Notes under the pieces: generated by a model | Told to the model about the DNA's origin: nothing | What the model saw: the letters and a program-made list of their open reading frames with translations, nothing else | Database searches by the model: none | Shown: positions 40,705 to 56,338 of the stretch, in pieces | How positions within the stretch are numbered: the stretch's first letter is position 1 | How the letters are laid out: every line of letters begins with the position of its first letter | Made by a program: the position numbers and the translations under genes | NCBI GenBank assembly: GCA_963082975.1 | Contig: OY720345.1 | Coordinates: 8,954,491-9,018,490 of the forward strand | Direction of reading: 5' to 3' | DNA from: Labia minor | Taxonomy: Eukaryota; Arthropoda; Insecta; Dermaptera; Spongiphoridae | Length of the DNA stretch: 64,000 nt

Positions 40705-43228
40705 AGGAAAAATGCTATTGTTTTAAATACTAATGTAAAATTTATTTTTTATATATCATTTTCTTCCATTTCTGCTCCTAAACACGAATTAATTCATCTT
40801 TTTTATACATATCATAATTTTTTTCATTAATTTCATATAAAAAACATGAATTTGTCATATTATTTTAGGCAAAATGCTATTTTTTTAAATACTAATGTAA
40901 AATTTATTTTTTATATATCATTTTCTTCCATTTTTGATCAATTAATCGATTTTATTCATATTTCATCAATATCATAATTTTTTTCATTAATTTCATAGAA
41001 AAAACGTGAATATTGATAAATTATTTAGGTAAAACGCTTTTTTTTAAATACTAATCTAAAATTTATTTACCTTATATCATTTTCTTCCATTTCTGGTCCT
41101 AAACACGAATTAATTCATTTTTTATACATATCATAATTTTTTTCATTAATTTCATAGAAAAAACGTTAATATTGATAAATTATTTTGGAAAAATGCTATT
41201 TTTATAAATACTAATGTAAAATTTATTTTTTATATATCATTTTCTTCCATTTCTGCTCCTAAACACGAATTAATTCATATTTTTTATACATATCATAATT
41301 TTATTCATTAATTTCATAGAAAAAACGTGAATATTGATAAATTATTTAGGAAAAATGCTATTTTTTTAAATACTAATGTAAAATTTATTTATTATATATC
41401 ATTTTCTTCCATTTCTGGTCCTTCATTAATTTCATAGAAAAAACGTGAATATTGATAAATTATTTAGGAAAAATGATATTTTTTAAAATACTAATGTAAA
41501 ATTTATTTTTTATATATCATTTGCTTCCATTTTTGATCAATTAATCGATTTTATTCATATTTCATCGATATTAAAATTTTTTTCATTAATTTCATAGAAA
41601 AAACGTGAATATTGATAAATTATTTAGGAAAAATGCTATTTTTTTAAATACTAATGTAAAATTTATTTTTTATATATCATTTTCTTCCATTTCTGCTCCT
41701 AAACACGAATTAATTCATATTTTTTATACATATCATAATTTTTTTCATTAATTTCATATAAAAAACATGAATTTGTCATATTATTTTAGGCAAAATGCTA
41801 TTTTTTTAAATACTAATGTAAAATTTATTTTTTATATATCATTTTCTTCCATTTTTGATCAATTAATCGATTTTATTCATATTTCATCAATATCATAATT
41901 TTTTTCATTAATTTCATAGAAAAAACGTGAATATTGATAAATTATTTAGGTAAAACGCTTTTTTTTAAATACTAATCTAAAATTTATTTACTTTATATCA
42001 TTTTCTTCCATTTCTGGTCCTAAAGACGAATTAATTCATTTTTTATACATATCATAATTTTTTTCATTAATTTCATAGAAAAAACGTTAATATTGATAAA
42101 TTATTTTGGAAAAATGCTATTTTTATAAATACTAATGTAAAATTTATTTTTTATATATCATTTTCTTCCATTTCTGCTCCTAAACACGAATTAATTCATA
42201 TTTTTTATACATATCATAATTTTATTCATTAATTTCATAGAAAAAACGTGAATATTGATAAATTATTTAGGAAAAATGCTATTTTTTTAAATACTAATGT
42301 AAAATTTATTTATTATATATCATTTTCTTCCATTTCTGCTCGTAAACACGAATTAATACATATTTTATACATATCATAATTTTTTTCATTAATTTCATAG
42401 AAAAAACGTTAATATTGATAAATTATTTAGGAAAAATGCTATTGTTTTAAATACTAATGTAAAATTTATTTTTTATATATCATTTTCTTCCATTTCTGGT
42501 CCTAAACACGAATTAATTCATTTTTTATACATATCATAATTTTTTTCATTATATTCATAGAAAAAACGTTAATATTGATAAATTATTTAGGTAAAATGCT
42601 ATTTTTTTAAATACTAATGTAAAATTTATTTTTTATATATCATTTTCTTCCATTTTTGATCAATTAATCGATTTTATTCATATTTCATCGATATCATAAT
42701 TTTTTTCATTAATTTCATAGAAAAAACGTGAATATTGATAAATTATTTAGGAAAAATGCTATTTTTTTAAATACTAATGTAAAATTTTTTTATTATATAT
42801 CATTTTTTTCAATTTCTGGTCCTAAACACGAATTAATTTATATTTTATCGATATCATAATTTTTTTCAATGATTTCATAGAAAAAACCTGAATTTGTCAT
42901 ATTTTTTTCAGACAAAATGCTACTTTTTTAAATAGAAATGTAAAATCTATTTTTTATATATCATTTTCTTCCATTTCTGGTCCGAAAGTCTATTTAATTC
43001 AAATTTTATACAAATCCTAATTTTTTTCATTAATTTCATAGAAAAAACATGAATTTGTCATATTTTTTCAGGCAAAATGCTACTTTTTTAAATAGAAATG
43101 TAAAATTTAATTTCTATATATAATTTTCTTCCATTTCTGGTCCTAAAGTCGATTTAATTAACATTTTATACATATCATAATTTTATTCATTAATTTTATA
43201 GAAAAAACGTGAATATTGATAAATTATT
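40705..43228. repeat. 2,524-bp HOR unit, copy 2
   Basis: Tandem copy of 38,170-40,704. It has private changes near 41,476 (GATATT in place of GCTATT), 41,522 (TTTGCTTCC), 42,024 (AAAGACG in place of AAACACG) and 42,551 (CATTATATTCATAG). The first three are not seen in the matching 5,085-bp-offset copy either, so they are recent to this unit or are sequencing errors. Confidence 0.88.
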
Positions 43229-46055
43229 TAGGTAAAATGCTATTTTTTTAAATACTAATTTAAAATTTATTTTTTATATATCATTTTCTTCCATTTCTGG
43301 TCCTAAACACGAATTAATTCATTTTTTATACATATCATAATTTTTTTCATTAATTTCATAGAAAAAACGTTAATATTGATAAATTATTTAGGTAAAATGC
43401 TATTTTTTTAAATACTAATGTAAAATTTATTTTTTATATATCATTTTCTTCCATTTCTGGTCCTAAACACGAATTAATTCATTTTTTATACATATCATAA
43501 TTTTTTTCATTAATTTCATAGAAAAACCGTTAATATTGATAAATTATTAGGTAAAAATGCTATTTTTTTAAATACTTATGTAAAAATTTATTTACTATAT
43601 ATCATTTTCTTCCATTTCTGGTCCCAAACACGAATTAATTCATATTTTATACATATCATAATTTTTTTCTTTAATTTCATAGAAAAACCGTTAATATTGA
43701 TAAATTATTTAGTAAAAATGCTATTTTTTTAAATACTAATGTAAAATTTATTTACTATATATCATTTTCTTCCATTTCTGGTCCTAAACACGAATTAATT
43801 CATATTTTATACATATCATAATTTTTTTCATTAATTTCATAGAAAAACGTTAATATTAATAAATTATTTAGGAAAAATGCTATTGTTTTAAATACTAATG
43901 TAAAATTTATTTACTATATATTATTTTCTTCCATTTTTGATCAATTAATCGATTTTATTCATATTTCATCAATATCATAATTTTTTTCATTAATTTCATA
44001 GAAAAAACGTTAATATTGATAAATTATTTAGGAAAAATGCTATTTTTTTAAATACTAATGTAAAATTTATTTTTTATATATTATTTTGTTCCATTTCTGC
44101 TCCTAAACACGAATTAATACATATTTTATACATATCATAATTTTTTTCATTAATTTCATAGAAAAAACGTTAATATTGATAAATTATTTAGGAAAAATGC
44201 TATTTTTTTAAATACAAATGTAAAATTTATTTATTATATATCATTTTCTTCCATTTCTGGTCCGAAAGTCTATTTAATTCAAATTTTATACAAATCCTAA
44301 TTTTTTTCATTAATTTCATAGAAAAAACATGAATTTGTCATATTTTTTCAGGCAAAATGCTACTTTATTAAATAGAAATTTAAAATTTAATTTCTATATA
44401 TAATTTTCTTCCATTTCTGGTCCTAAAGTCGATTTAATTAACATTTTATACATATCATAATTTTATTCATTAATTTTATAGAAAAAACGTGAATATTGAT
44501 AAATTATTTAGGTAAAATGCTATTTTTTTAAATACTAATCTAAAATTTATTTACCTTATATCATTTTCTTCCATTTCTGGTCCTAAACACGAATTAATTC
44601 ATTTTTTATACATATCATAATTTTTTTCATTAATTTCATAGAAAAAACGTTAATATTGATAAATTATTTAGGAAAAATGCTATTTTTTTAAATACTAATG
44701 TAAAATTTTTTTATTATATATCATTTTTTTCAATTTCTGGTCCTAAACACGAATTAATTTATATTTTATCGATATCATAATTTTTTTCAATGATTTCATA
44801 GAAAAAACCTGAATTTGTCATATTTTTTTCAGACAAAATGCTACTTTTTTAAATAGAAATGTAAAATCTATTTTTTATATATCATTTTCTTCCATTTCTG
44901 GTCCGAAAGTCTATTTAATTCAAATTTTATACAAATCCTAATTTTTTTCATTAATTTCATAGAAAAAACATGAATTTGTCATATTTTTTCAGGCAAAATG
45001 CTACTTTTTTAAATAGAAATGTAAAATTTAATTTCTATATATAATTTTCTTCCATTTCTGGTCCTAAAGTCGATTTAATTAACATTTTATACATATCATA
45101 ATTTTATTCATTAATTTTATAGAAAAAACGTGAATATTGATAAATTATTTAGGTAAAATGCTATTTTTTTAAATACTAATTTAAAATTTATTTTTTATAT
45201 ATCATTTTCTTCCATTTCTGGTCCTAAACACGAATTAATTCATTTTTTATACATATCATAATTTTTTTCATTAATTTCATAGAAAAACCGTTAATATTGA
45301 TAAATTATTAGGTAAAAATGCTATTTTTTTAAATACTAATGTAAAAATTTATTTACTATATATCATTTTCTTCCATTTCTGGTCCTAAACACGAATTAAT
45401 TCATTTTTTATACATATCATAATTTTTTTCATTAATTTCATAGAAAAACCGTTAATATTGATAAATTATTAGGTAAAAATGCTATTTTTTTAAATACTAA
45501 TGTAAAAATTTATTTACTATATATCATTTTCTTCCATTTCTGGTCCTAAACACGAATTAATTCATATTTTATACATATCATAATTTTTTTCTTTAATTTC
45601 ATAGAAAAACCGTTAATATTGATAAATTATTTAGTAAAAATGCTATTTTTTTAAATACTAATGTAAAATTTATTTACTATATATCATTTTCTTCCATTTC
45701 TGGTCCTAAACACGAATTAATTCATATTTTATACATATCATAATTTTTTTCATTAAATTCATAGAAAAACGTTAATATTGATAAATTATTTAGGAAAAAT
45801 GCTATTGTTTTAAATACTAATGTAAAATTTATTTACTATATATTATTTTCTTCCATTTTTGATCAATTAATCGATTTTATTCATATTTCATCAATATCAT
45901 AATTTTTTTCATTAATTTCATAGAAAAAACGTTAATATTGATAAATTATTTAGGAAAAATGCTATTTTTTTAAATACTAATGTAAAATTTATTTGTTATA
46001 TATTATTTTGTTCCATTTCTGCTCCTAAACACGAATTAATACATATTTTATACAT
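40971..46055. repeat. 5,085-bp HOR unit, copy 1
   Basis: Markers recur at offset 5,085: AATCTAAAAT (41,053/46,138), the deleted monomer (41,417/46,502) and AATACTTATG (43,571/48,656). The marker CATTAAATTCATAG is at 45,751 and 50,835. The unit nests the second 2,524-bp copy and then runs through monomers related to 13.1-16.5 kb (AATACTTATG, ATTAATAAATT, AATACAAATG). Confidence 0.9.
41383..41500. repeat. Deleted monomer (118 bp), copy 4
   Basis: GGTCC at 41,417 joined to TTCATTAATTTC. Private base changes downstream (GATATT) distinguish this copy. Confidence 0.92.
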
Positions 46056-49000
46056 ATCATAATTTTTTTCATTAATTTCATAGAAAAAACGTGAATATTG
46101 ATAAATTATTTAGGTAAAACGCTTTTTTTTAAATACTAATCTAAAATTTATTTACCTTATATCATTTTCTTCCATTTCTGGTCCTAAACACGAATTAATT
46201 CATTTTTTATACATATCATAATTTTTTTCATTAATTTCATAGAAAAAACGTTAATATTGATAAATTATTTTGGAAAAATGCTATTTTTATAAATACTAAT
46301 GTAAAATTTATTTTTTATATATCATTTTCTTCCATTTCTGCTCCTAAACACGAATTAATTCATATTTTTTATACATATCATAATTTTATTCATTAATTTC
46401 ATAGAAAAAACGTGAATATTGATAAATTATTTAGGAAAAATGCTATTTTTTTAAATACTAATGTAAAATTTATTTATTATATATCATTTTCTTCCATTTC
46501 TGGTCCTTCATTAATTTCATAGAAAAAACGTGAATATTGATAAATTATTTAGGAAAAATGCTATTTTTTTAAATACTAATGTAAAATTTATTTTTTATAT
46601 ATCATTTTCTTCCATTTTTGATCAATTAATCGATTTTATTCATATTTCATCGATATTAAAATTTTTTTCATTAATTTCATAGAAAAAACGTGAATATTGA
46701 TAAATTATTTAGGAAAAATGCTATTTTTTTAAATACTAATGTAAAATTTATTTTTTATATATCATTTTCTTCCATTTCTGCTCCTAAACACGAATTAATT
46801 CATATTTTTTATACATATCATAATTTTTTTCATTAATTTCATATAAAAAACATGAATTTGTCATATTATTTTAGGCAAAATGCTATTTTTTTAAATACTA
46901 ATGTAAAATTTATTTTTTATATATCATTTTCTTCCATTTTTGATCAATTAATCGATTTTATTCATATTTCATCAATATCATAATTTTTTTCATTAATTTC
47001 ATAGAAAAAACGTGAATATTGATAAATTATTTAGGTAAAACGCTTTTTTTTTAAATACTAATCTAAAATTTATTTACTTTATATCATTTTCTTCCATTTC
47101 TGGTCCTAAACACGAATTAATTCATTTTTTATACATATCATAATTTTTTTCATTAATTTCATAGAAAAAACGTTAATATTGATAAATTATTTTGGAAAAA
47201 TGCTATTTTTATAAATACTAATGTAAAATTTATTTTTTATATATCATTTTCTTCCATTTCTGCTCCTAAACACGAATTAATTCATATTTTTTATACATAT
47301 CATAATTTTATTCATTAATTTCATAGAAAAAACGTGAATATTGATAAATTATTTAGGAAAAATGCTATTTTTTTAAATACTAATGTAAAATTTATTTATT
47401 ATATATCATTTTCTTCCATTTCTGCTCGTAAACACGAATTAATACATATTTTATACATATCATAATTTTTTTCATTAATTTCATAGAAAAAACGTTAATA
47501 TTGATAAATTATTTAGGAAAAATGCTATTGTTTTAAATACTAATGTAAAATTTATTTTTTATATATCATTTTCTTCCATTTCTGGTCCTAAACACGAATT
47601 AATTCATTTTTTATACATATCATAATTTTTTTCATTAATTTCATAGAAAAAACGTTAATATTGATAAATTATTTAGGTAAAATGCTATTTTTTTAAATAC
47701 TAATGTAAAATTTATTTTTTATATATCATTTTCTTCCATTTTTGATCAATTAATCGATTTTATTCATATTTCATCGATATCATAATTTTTTTCATTAATT
47801 TCATAGAAAAAACGTGAATATTGATAAATTATTTAGGAAAAATGCTATTTTTTTAAATACTAATGTAAAATTTTTTTATTATATATCATTTTTTTCAATT
47901 TCTGGTCCTAAACACGAATTAATTTATATTTTATCGATATCATAATTTTTTTCAATGATTTCATAGAAAAAACCTGAATTTGTCATATTTTTTTCAGACA
48001 AAATGCTACTTTTTTAAATAGAAATGTAAAATCTATTTTTTATATATCATTTTCTTCCATTTCTGGTCCGAAAGTCTATTTAATTCAAATTTTATACAAA
48101 TCCTAATTTTTTTCATTAATTTCATAGAAAAAACATGAATTTGTCATATTTTTTCAGGCAAAATGCTACTTTTTAAATAGAAATGTAAAATTTAATTTCT
48201 ATATATAATTTTCTTCCATTTCTGGTCCTAAAGTCGATTTAATTAACATTTTATACATATCATAATTTTATTCATTAATTTTATAGAAAAAACGTGAATA
48301 TTGATAAATTATTTAGGTAAAATGCTATTTTTTTAAATACTAATTTAAAATTTATTTTTTATATATCATTTTCTTCCATTTCTGGTCCTAAACACGAATT
48401 AATTCATTTTTTATACATATCATAATTTTTTTCATTAATTTCATAGAAAAAACGTTAATATTGATAAATTATTTAGGTAAAATGCTATTTTTTTAAATAC
48501 TAATGTAAAATTTATTTTTTATATATCATTTTCTTCCATTTCTGGTCCTAAACACGAATTAATTCATTTTTTATACATATCATAATTTTTTTCATTAATT
48601 TCATAGAAAAACCGTTAATATTGATAAATTATTAGGTAAAAATGCTATTTTTTTAAATACTTATGTAAAAATTTATTTACTATATATCATTTTCTTCCAT
48701 TTCTGGTCCTAAACACGAATTAATTCATATTTTATACATATCATAATTTTTTTCTTTAATTTCATAGAAAAACCGTTAATATTGATAAATTATTTAGTAA
48801 AAATGCTATTTTTTTAAATACTAATGTAAAATTTATTTACTATATATCATTTTCTTCCATTTCTGGTCCTAAACACGAATTAATTCATATTTTATACATA
48901 TCATAATTTTTTTCATTAATTTCATAGAAAAACGTTAATATTAATAAATTATTTAGGAAAAATGCTATTGTTTTAAATACTAATGTAAAATTTATTTACT

Positions 49001-51140
49001 ATATATTATTTTCTTCCATTTTTGATCAATTAATCGATTTTATTCATATTTCATCAATATCATAATTTTTTTCATTAATTTCATAGAAAAAACGTTAATA
49101 TTGATAAATTATTTAGGAAAAATGCTATTTTTTTAAATACTAATGTAAAATTTATTTTTTATATATTATTTTGTTCCATTTCTGCTCCTAAACACGAATT
49201 AATACATATTTTATACATATCATAATTTTTTTCATTAATTTCATAGAAAAAACGTTAATATTGATAAATTATTTAGGAAAAATGCTATTTTTTTAAATAC
49301 AAATGTAAAATTTATTTATTATATATCATTTTCTTCCATTTCTGGTCCGAAAGTCTATTTAATTCAAATTTTATACAAATCCTAATTTTTTTCATTAATT
49401 TCATAGAAAAAACATGAATTTGTCATATTTTTTCAGGCAAAATGCTACTTTATTAAATAGAAATTTAAAATTTAATTTCTATATATAATTTTCTTCCATT
49501 TCTGGTCCTAAAGTCGATTTAATTAACATTTTATACATATCATAATTTTATTCATTAATTTTATAGAAAAAACGTGAATATTGATAAATTATTTAGGTAA
49601 AATGCTATTTTTTTAAATACTAATCTAAAATTTATTTACCTTATATCATTTTCTTCCATTTCTGGTCCTAAACACGAATTAATTCATTTTTTATACATAT
49701 CATAATTTTTTTCATTAATTTCATAGAAAAAACGTTAATATTGATAAATTATTTAGGAAAAATGCTATTTTTTTAAATACTAATGTAAAATTTTTTTATT
49801 ATATATCATTTTTTTCAATTTCTGGTCCTAAACACGAATTAATTTATATTTTATCGATATCATAATTTTTTTCAATGATTTCATAGAAAAAACCTGAATT
49901 TGTCATATTTTTTTCAGACAAAATGCTACTTTTTTAAATAGAAATGTAAAATCTATTTTTTATATATCATTTTCTTCCATTTCTGGTCCGAAAGTCTATT
50001 TAATTCAAATTTTATACAAATCCTAATTTTTTTCATTAATTTCATAGAAAAAACATGAATTTGTCATATTTTTTCAGGCAAAATGCTACTTTTTTAAATA
50101 GAAATGTAAAATTTAATTTCTATATATAATTTTCTTCCATTTCTGGTCCTAAAGTCGATTTAATTAACATTTTATACATATCATAATTTTATTCATTAAT
50201 TTTATAGAAAAAACGTGAATATTGATAAATTATTTAGGTAAAATGCTATTTTTTTAAATACTAATTTAAAATTTATTTTTTATATATCATTTTCTTCCAT
50301 TTCTGGTCCTAAACACGAATTAATTCATTTTTTATACATATCATAATTTTTTTCATTAATTTCATAGAAAAACCGTTAATATTGATAAATTATTAGGTAA
50401 AAATGCTATTTTTTTAAATACTAATGTAAAAATTTATTTACTATATATCATTTTCTTCCATTTCTGGTCCTAAACACGAATTAATTCATTTTTATACATA
50501 TCATAATTTTTTTCATTAATTTCATAGAAAAACCGTTAATATTGATAAATTATTAGGTAAAAATGCTATTTTTTTAAATACTAATGTAAAAATTTATTTA
50601 CTATATATCATTTTCTTCCATTTCTGGTCCTAAACACGAATTAATTCATATTTTATACATATCATAATTTTTTTCTTTAATTTCATAGAAAAACCGTTAA
50701 TATTGATAAATTATTTAGTAAAAATGCTATTTTTTTAAATACTAATGTAAAATTTATTTACTATATATCATTTTCTTCCATTTCTGGTCCTAAACACGAA
50801 TTAATTCATATTTTATACATATCATAATTTTTTTCATTAAATTCATAGAAAAACGTTAATATTGATAAATTATTTAGGAAAAATGCTATTGTTTTAAATA
50901 CTAATGTAAAATTTATTTACTATATATTATTTTCTTCCATTTTTGATCAATTAATCGATTTTATTCATATTTCATCAATATCATAATTTTTTTCATTAAT
51001 TTCATAGAAAAAACGTTAATATTGATAAATTATTTAGGAAAAATGCTATTTTTTTAAATACTAATGTAAAATTTATTTTTTATATATTATTTTGTTCCAT
51101 TTCTGCTCCTAAACACGAATTAATACATATTTTATACATA
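46056..51140. repeat. 5,085-bp HOR unit, copy 2
   Basis: Tandem copy of 40,971-46,055, with similarity running on to about 51.39 kb before switching to the 32.4-kb type. Differences seen by eye are few: a T8 at 47,043, a shortened T-run near 48,173, and one missing T near 50,490, which reduces the offset to 5,084 afterwards. The two units are therefore young relative to the left domain. Confidence 0.9.
46468..46585. repeat. Deleted monomer (118 bp), copy 5
   Basis: GGTCC at 46,502 joined to TTCATTAATTTC, offset 5,085 from copy 4. Confidence 0.92.
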
Positions 51141-52790
51141 TCATAATTTTTTTCATTAATTTCATAGAAAAAACGTGAATATTGATAAATTATTTAGGTA
51201 AAACGCTTTTTTTTAAATACTAATCTAAAATTTATTTACCTTATATCATTTTCTTCCATTTCTGGTCCTAAACACGAATTAATTCATTTTTTATACATAT
51301 CATAATTTTTTTCATTAATTTCATAGAAAAAACGTTAATATTGATAAATTATTTTGGAAAAATGCTATTTTTATAAATACTAATGTAAAATTTATTTACT
51401 ATATATCATTTTCTTCCATTTCTGCTCCTAAACACGAATTAATTCATATTTTTTATACATATCATAATTTTATTCATTAATTTCATAGAAAAAACGTGAA
51501 TATTGATAAATTATTTAGGAAAAATGCTATTTTTTTAAATACTAATGTAAAATTTATTTTTTATATATTATTTTGTTCCATTTCTGCTCGTAAACACGAA
51601 TTAATACATATTTTATACATATCATAATTTTTTTCATTAATTTCATAGAAAAAACGTTAATATTGATAAATTATTTAGGAAAAATGCTATTGTTTTAAAT
51701 ACTAATGTAAAATTTATTTTTTATATATCATTTTCTTCCATTTCTGGTCCTAAACACGAATTAATTCATTTTTTATACATATCATAATTTTTTTCATTAA
51801 TTTCATAGAAAAAACGTTAATATTGATAAATAATTTAGGAAAAATGCTATTTTTTTAAATACTAATGTAAAATTTATTTTTTATATATCATTTTCTTCCA
51901 TTTTTGATCACTTAATCGATTTTATTCATATTTCATCGATATCATAATTTTTTTCATTAATTTCATAGAAAAAACGTGAATATTGATAAATTTTTTAGGA
52001 AAAATGCTATTTTTTTAAATACTAATGTAAAATTTATTTTTTATATATCATTTTCTTCCATTTTTGATCAATTAATCGATTTTATTCATATTTCATCGAT
52101 ATCATAATTTTTTTCATTAATTTCATAGAAAAAACGTTAATATTGATAAATTATTTAGGAAAAATGCTATTTTTTTAAATACTAGTGTAAAATTTATTTT
52201 TTATATATTATTTTGTTCCATTTCTGCTCGTAAACACGAATTAATTCATTTTTTATACATATCATAATTTTTTTCATTAATTTCATAGAAAAAACGTTAA
52301 TATTGATAAATTATTTAGGAAAAATGCTATTTTTTTAAATACTAATGTAAAATTTTTTTATTATATATCATTTTTTTCAATTTCTGGTCCTAAACACGAA
52401 TTAATTTATATTTTATCGATATCATAATTTTTTTCAATGATTTCATAGAAAAAACCTGAATTTGTCATATTTTTTTCAGACAAAATGCTACTTTTTTAAA
52501 TAGAAATGTAAAATCTATTTTTTATATATCATTTTCTTCCATTTCTGGTCCGAAAGTCTATTTAATTCAAATTTTATACAAATCCTAATTTTTTTCATTA
52601 ATTTCATAGAAAAAACATGAATTTATCATATTTTTTCAGGCAAAATGCTACTTTTTTAAATAGAAATGTAAAATTTAATTTCTATATATAATTTTCTTCC
52701 ATTTCTGGTCCTAAAGTCGATTTAATTAACATTTTATACATATCATAATTTTATTCATTAATTTTATAAAAAAAACGTGAATATTGATAA
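51141..52790. repeat. Satellite segment copied from the 32.2-33.8 kb type
   Basis: Ten monomers in the same order as 32.2-33.8 kb at offset 18,966. Shared markers are GATAAATAAT (32,859/51,825), GATCACTTAATCG, GATAAATTTTTTAGG and ATGAATTTATCAT. Similarity stops near 52,790, where the right half reads GGAAAAATGC and not GGTAAAATGC. The junction shows that HOR units recombined after their expansion, so the order of types is a mosaic. Confidence 0.85.
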
Positions 52791-53619
52791 ATTATTTAGG
52801 AAAAATGCTATTTTTTTAAATACTAATGTAAAATTTATTTATTATATATCATTTTCTTCCATTTCTGGTCCTAAACACGAATTAATTCATTTTTTATACA
52901 TATCATAATTTTTTTCATTAATTTCATAGAAAAACCGTTAATATTGATAAATTATTAGGTAAAAATGCTATTTTTTTAAATACTAATGTAAAAATTTATT
53001 TACTATATATCATTTTCTTCCATTTCTGGTCCTAAACACGAATTAATTCATATTTTATACATATCATAATTTTTTTCTTTAATTTCATAGAAAAACCGTT
53101 AATATTGATAAATTATTTAGTAAAAATGCTATTTTTTTAAATACTAATGTAAAATTTATTTACTATATATCATTTTCTTCCATTTCTGGTCCTAAACACG
53201 AATTAATTCATATTTTATACATATCATAATTTTTTTCATTAATTTCATAGAAAAAACGTTAATATTGATAAATTATTTAGGAAAAATGCTATTGTTTTAA
53301 ATACTAATGTAAAATTTATTTACTATATATTATTTTCTTCCATTTTTGATCAATTAATCGATTTTATTCATATTTCATCAATATCATAATTTTTTTGATT
53401 AATTTCATAGAAAAAACGTTAATATTGATAAATTATTTAGGAAAAATGCTATTTTTTTAAATACTAATGTAAAATTTATTTTTTATATATTATTTTGTTC
53501 CATTTCTGCTCCTAAACACGAATTAATACATATTTTATACATATCATAATTTTTTTCATTAATTTCATAGAAAAAACGTTAATATTGATAAATTATTTAG
53601 GAAAAATGCTATTTTTTTA
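52791..53619. repeat. Satellite monomers between HOR blocks
   Basis: Five monomers of the CCGTTAAT/ATTAGG, TTCTTTAATTTC, TTGATCAATTAATCG and GCTCCTAAACACGAATTAATAC types, in the order found at 45.3-46.1 kb but with the second CCGTTAAT monomer and other elements missing. One private change is TTTTTTGATTAATTTC near 53,397. No non-satellite sequence. Confidence 0.8.
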
Positions 53620-56338
53620 AATACAAATGTAAAATTTATTTATTATATATCATTTTCTTCCATTTCTGGTCCTAAACACGAATTAATTCATTTTTTATAC
53701 ATATCATAATTTTATTCATTAATTTCATAGAAAAAACGTGAATATTGATAAATTATTTAGAAAAAATGCTATTTTTTTAAATACTAATGTAAAATTTATT
53801 TTTTATATATCATTTTCTTCCATTTTTGATCAATTAATCGATTTTATTCATATTTCATCGATATTATAATTTTTTTCATTAATTTCATAGAAAAAACGTG
53901 AATATTGATAAATTATTTAGGAAAAATGCTACTTTTTTAAATAGAAATGTAAAATCTATTTTTTATATATCATTTTCTTCCATTTCTGGTCCGAAAGTCT
54001 ATTTAATTCAAATTTTATACAAATCCTTATTTTTTTCATTAATTTCATAGAAAAAACATGAATTTGTCATATTTTTTCAGGCAAAATGCTACTTTATTAA
54101 ATAGAAATGTAAAATTTAATTTCTATATATAATTTTCTTCCATTTCTGGTCCTAAAGTCGATTTAATTAACATTTTATACATATCATAATTTTATTCATT
54201 AATTTTATAGAAAAAACGTGAATATTGATAAATTATTTAGGTAAAATGCTATTTTTTTAAATACTAATCTAAAATTTATTTACCTTATATCATTTTCTTC
54301 CATTTCTGGTCCTAAACACGAATTAATTCATTTTTTATACATATCATAATTTTTTTCATTAATTTCATAGAAAAAACGTTAATATTGATAAATTATTTAG
54401 GAAAAATGCTATTTTTTTAAATACTAATGTAAAATTTATTTTTTATATATCATTTTCTTCCATTTCTGGTCCTAAACACGAATTAATTTATTTTTTATAC
54501 ATATCATAATTTTTTTCATTAATTTCATAGAAAAACCGTTAATATTGATAAATTATTAGGTAAAAATGCTATTTTTTTAAATACTAATGTAAAATTTATT
54601 TACTATATATCATTTTCTTCCATTTTTGGTCCTAAACACGAATTAATTCATATTTTATACATATCATAATTTTTTTCTTTAATTTCATAGAAAAACCGTT
54701 AATATTGATAAATTATTTAGTAAAAATGCTATTTTTTTAAATACTAATGTAAAATTTATTTATTATATATCATTTTCTTCCATTTCTGGTCCTAAACACG
54801 AATTAATTCATATTTTATACATATCATAATTTTATTCATTAATTTCATAGAAAAATCGTGAATATTGATAAATTATTTAGGAAAAATGCTATTTTTATAA
54901 ATACTAATGTAAAATTTATTTTTTATATATCATTTTCTTCCATTTCTTGTCCTAAACACGAATTAATTCATTTTTTATACATATCATAATTTTTTTCATT
55001 AATTTCATAGAAAAACCGTTAATATTGATAAATTATTAGGTAAAAATGCTATTTTTTTAAATACTAATGTAAAATTTATTTACTATATATCATTTTCTTC
55101 CATTTCTGGTCCTAAACACGAATTAATTCATATTTTATACATATCATAATTTTATTCATTAATTTCATAGAAAAATCGTGAATATTGATAAATTATTTAG
55201 GAAAAATGCTATTTTTATAAAAACTAATGTAAACTTTATTTTTTATATATCATTTTCTTCCATTTCTGCTCCTAAACACGAATTAATTCATATTTTCTAC
55301 ATATCATAATTTTATTCACTAATTTCATAGAAAAAACGTGAATATTGATAAACTATTTAGGAAAAATGCTATTTTTTTAAATACTAATGTAAAATTTATT
55401 TACTATATATCATTTTCTTTCATTTCTGGTCCTAAACACGAATTAATTCATTTTTTATACAAATCATAATTTTTTTCATTAATTTCATAGAAAAAACGTT
55501 AATATTGATAAATAATTTAGGAAAAATGCTATTTTTTTAAATACTAATGTAAAATTTATTTTTTATATATCATTTTCTTCCATTTTTGATCACTTAATCG
55601 ATTTTATTCATATTTCATCGATATCATAATTTTATTCATTAATTTAATAGAAAAACCGTTAATATTGATAAATTATTTAGTAAAAATGCTATTTTTTTAA
55701 ATACTAATGTAAAATTTATTTACTATATATCATTTTCTTCCATTTCTGGTCCTAAACACGAATTAATTCATATTTTATACATATCATAATTTTATTCATT
55801 AATTTCATAGAAAAATCGTGAATATTGATAAATTATTTAGGAAAAATGCTATTTTTTTAAATACTAATGTAAACTTTATTTTTTATATATCATTTTCTTC
55901 CATTTCTACTCCTAAACACGAATTAATTCATATTTTCTACATATCATACTTTTATTCACTAATATCATAGAATAAACGTGAATATTGATAAATTATTTAG
56001 GAAAAATGCTATTTTTTTAAATACTAATTAAAATTTATTTACTATATATCATTTTCTTTCATTTCTGGTCCTAAACACGAATTAATTCATTTTTTATACA
56101 AATCATAATTTTTTTCATTAATTTCATAGAAAAAACATGAATTTGTCATATTATTTCAGGCAAAATGCTACTTTTTTAAATAGAAATGTAAAATTTAATT
56201 TTTAAATATAATTTTCTTCCATTTCTGGTCCTAAAGCCGATTTAATTCACATTTTATACATATCATAATTTTTTTCATTGATTTCATAGAAAAAACGTTA
56301 ATATTGATAAATTATTTAGGAAAAATGCTATTTTTTTA
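53620..56338. repeat. 2.72-kb HOR unit, copy 1
   Basis: 17 monomers beginning with AATACAAATG at 53,620. Markers recur in copy 2: AAAAATCGTG 54,851/57,571 (offset 2,720), then 55,171/58,051 (2,880), GATAAATAAT 55,507/58,387 (2,880), and CATTTCTACTCC 55,901/59,101 (3,200). Private features are GTAAACTTTATT, TATTTTCTACATATC and a TTTTAAATATAATTTTC monomer near 56.2 kb, none seen left of 53 kb. This block therefore evolved apart from the central HORs. Confidence 0.88.
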
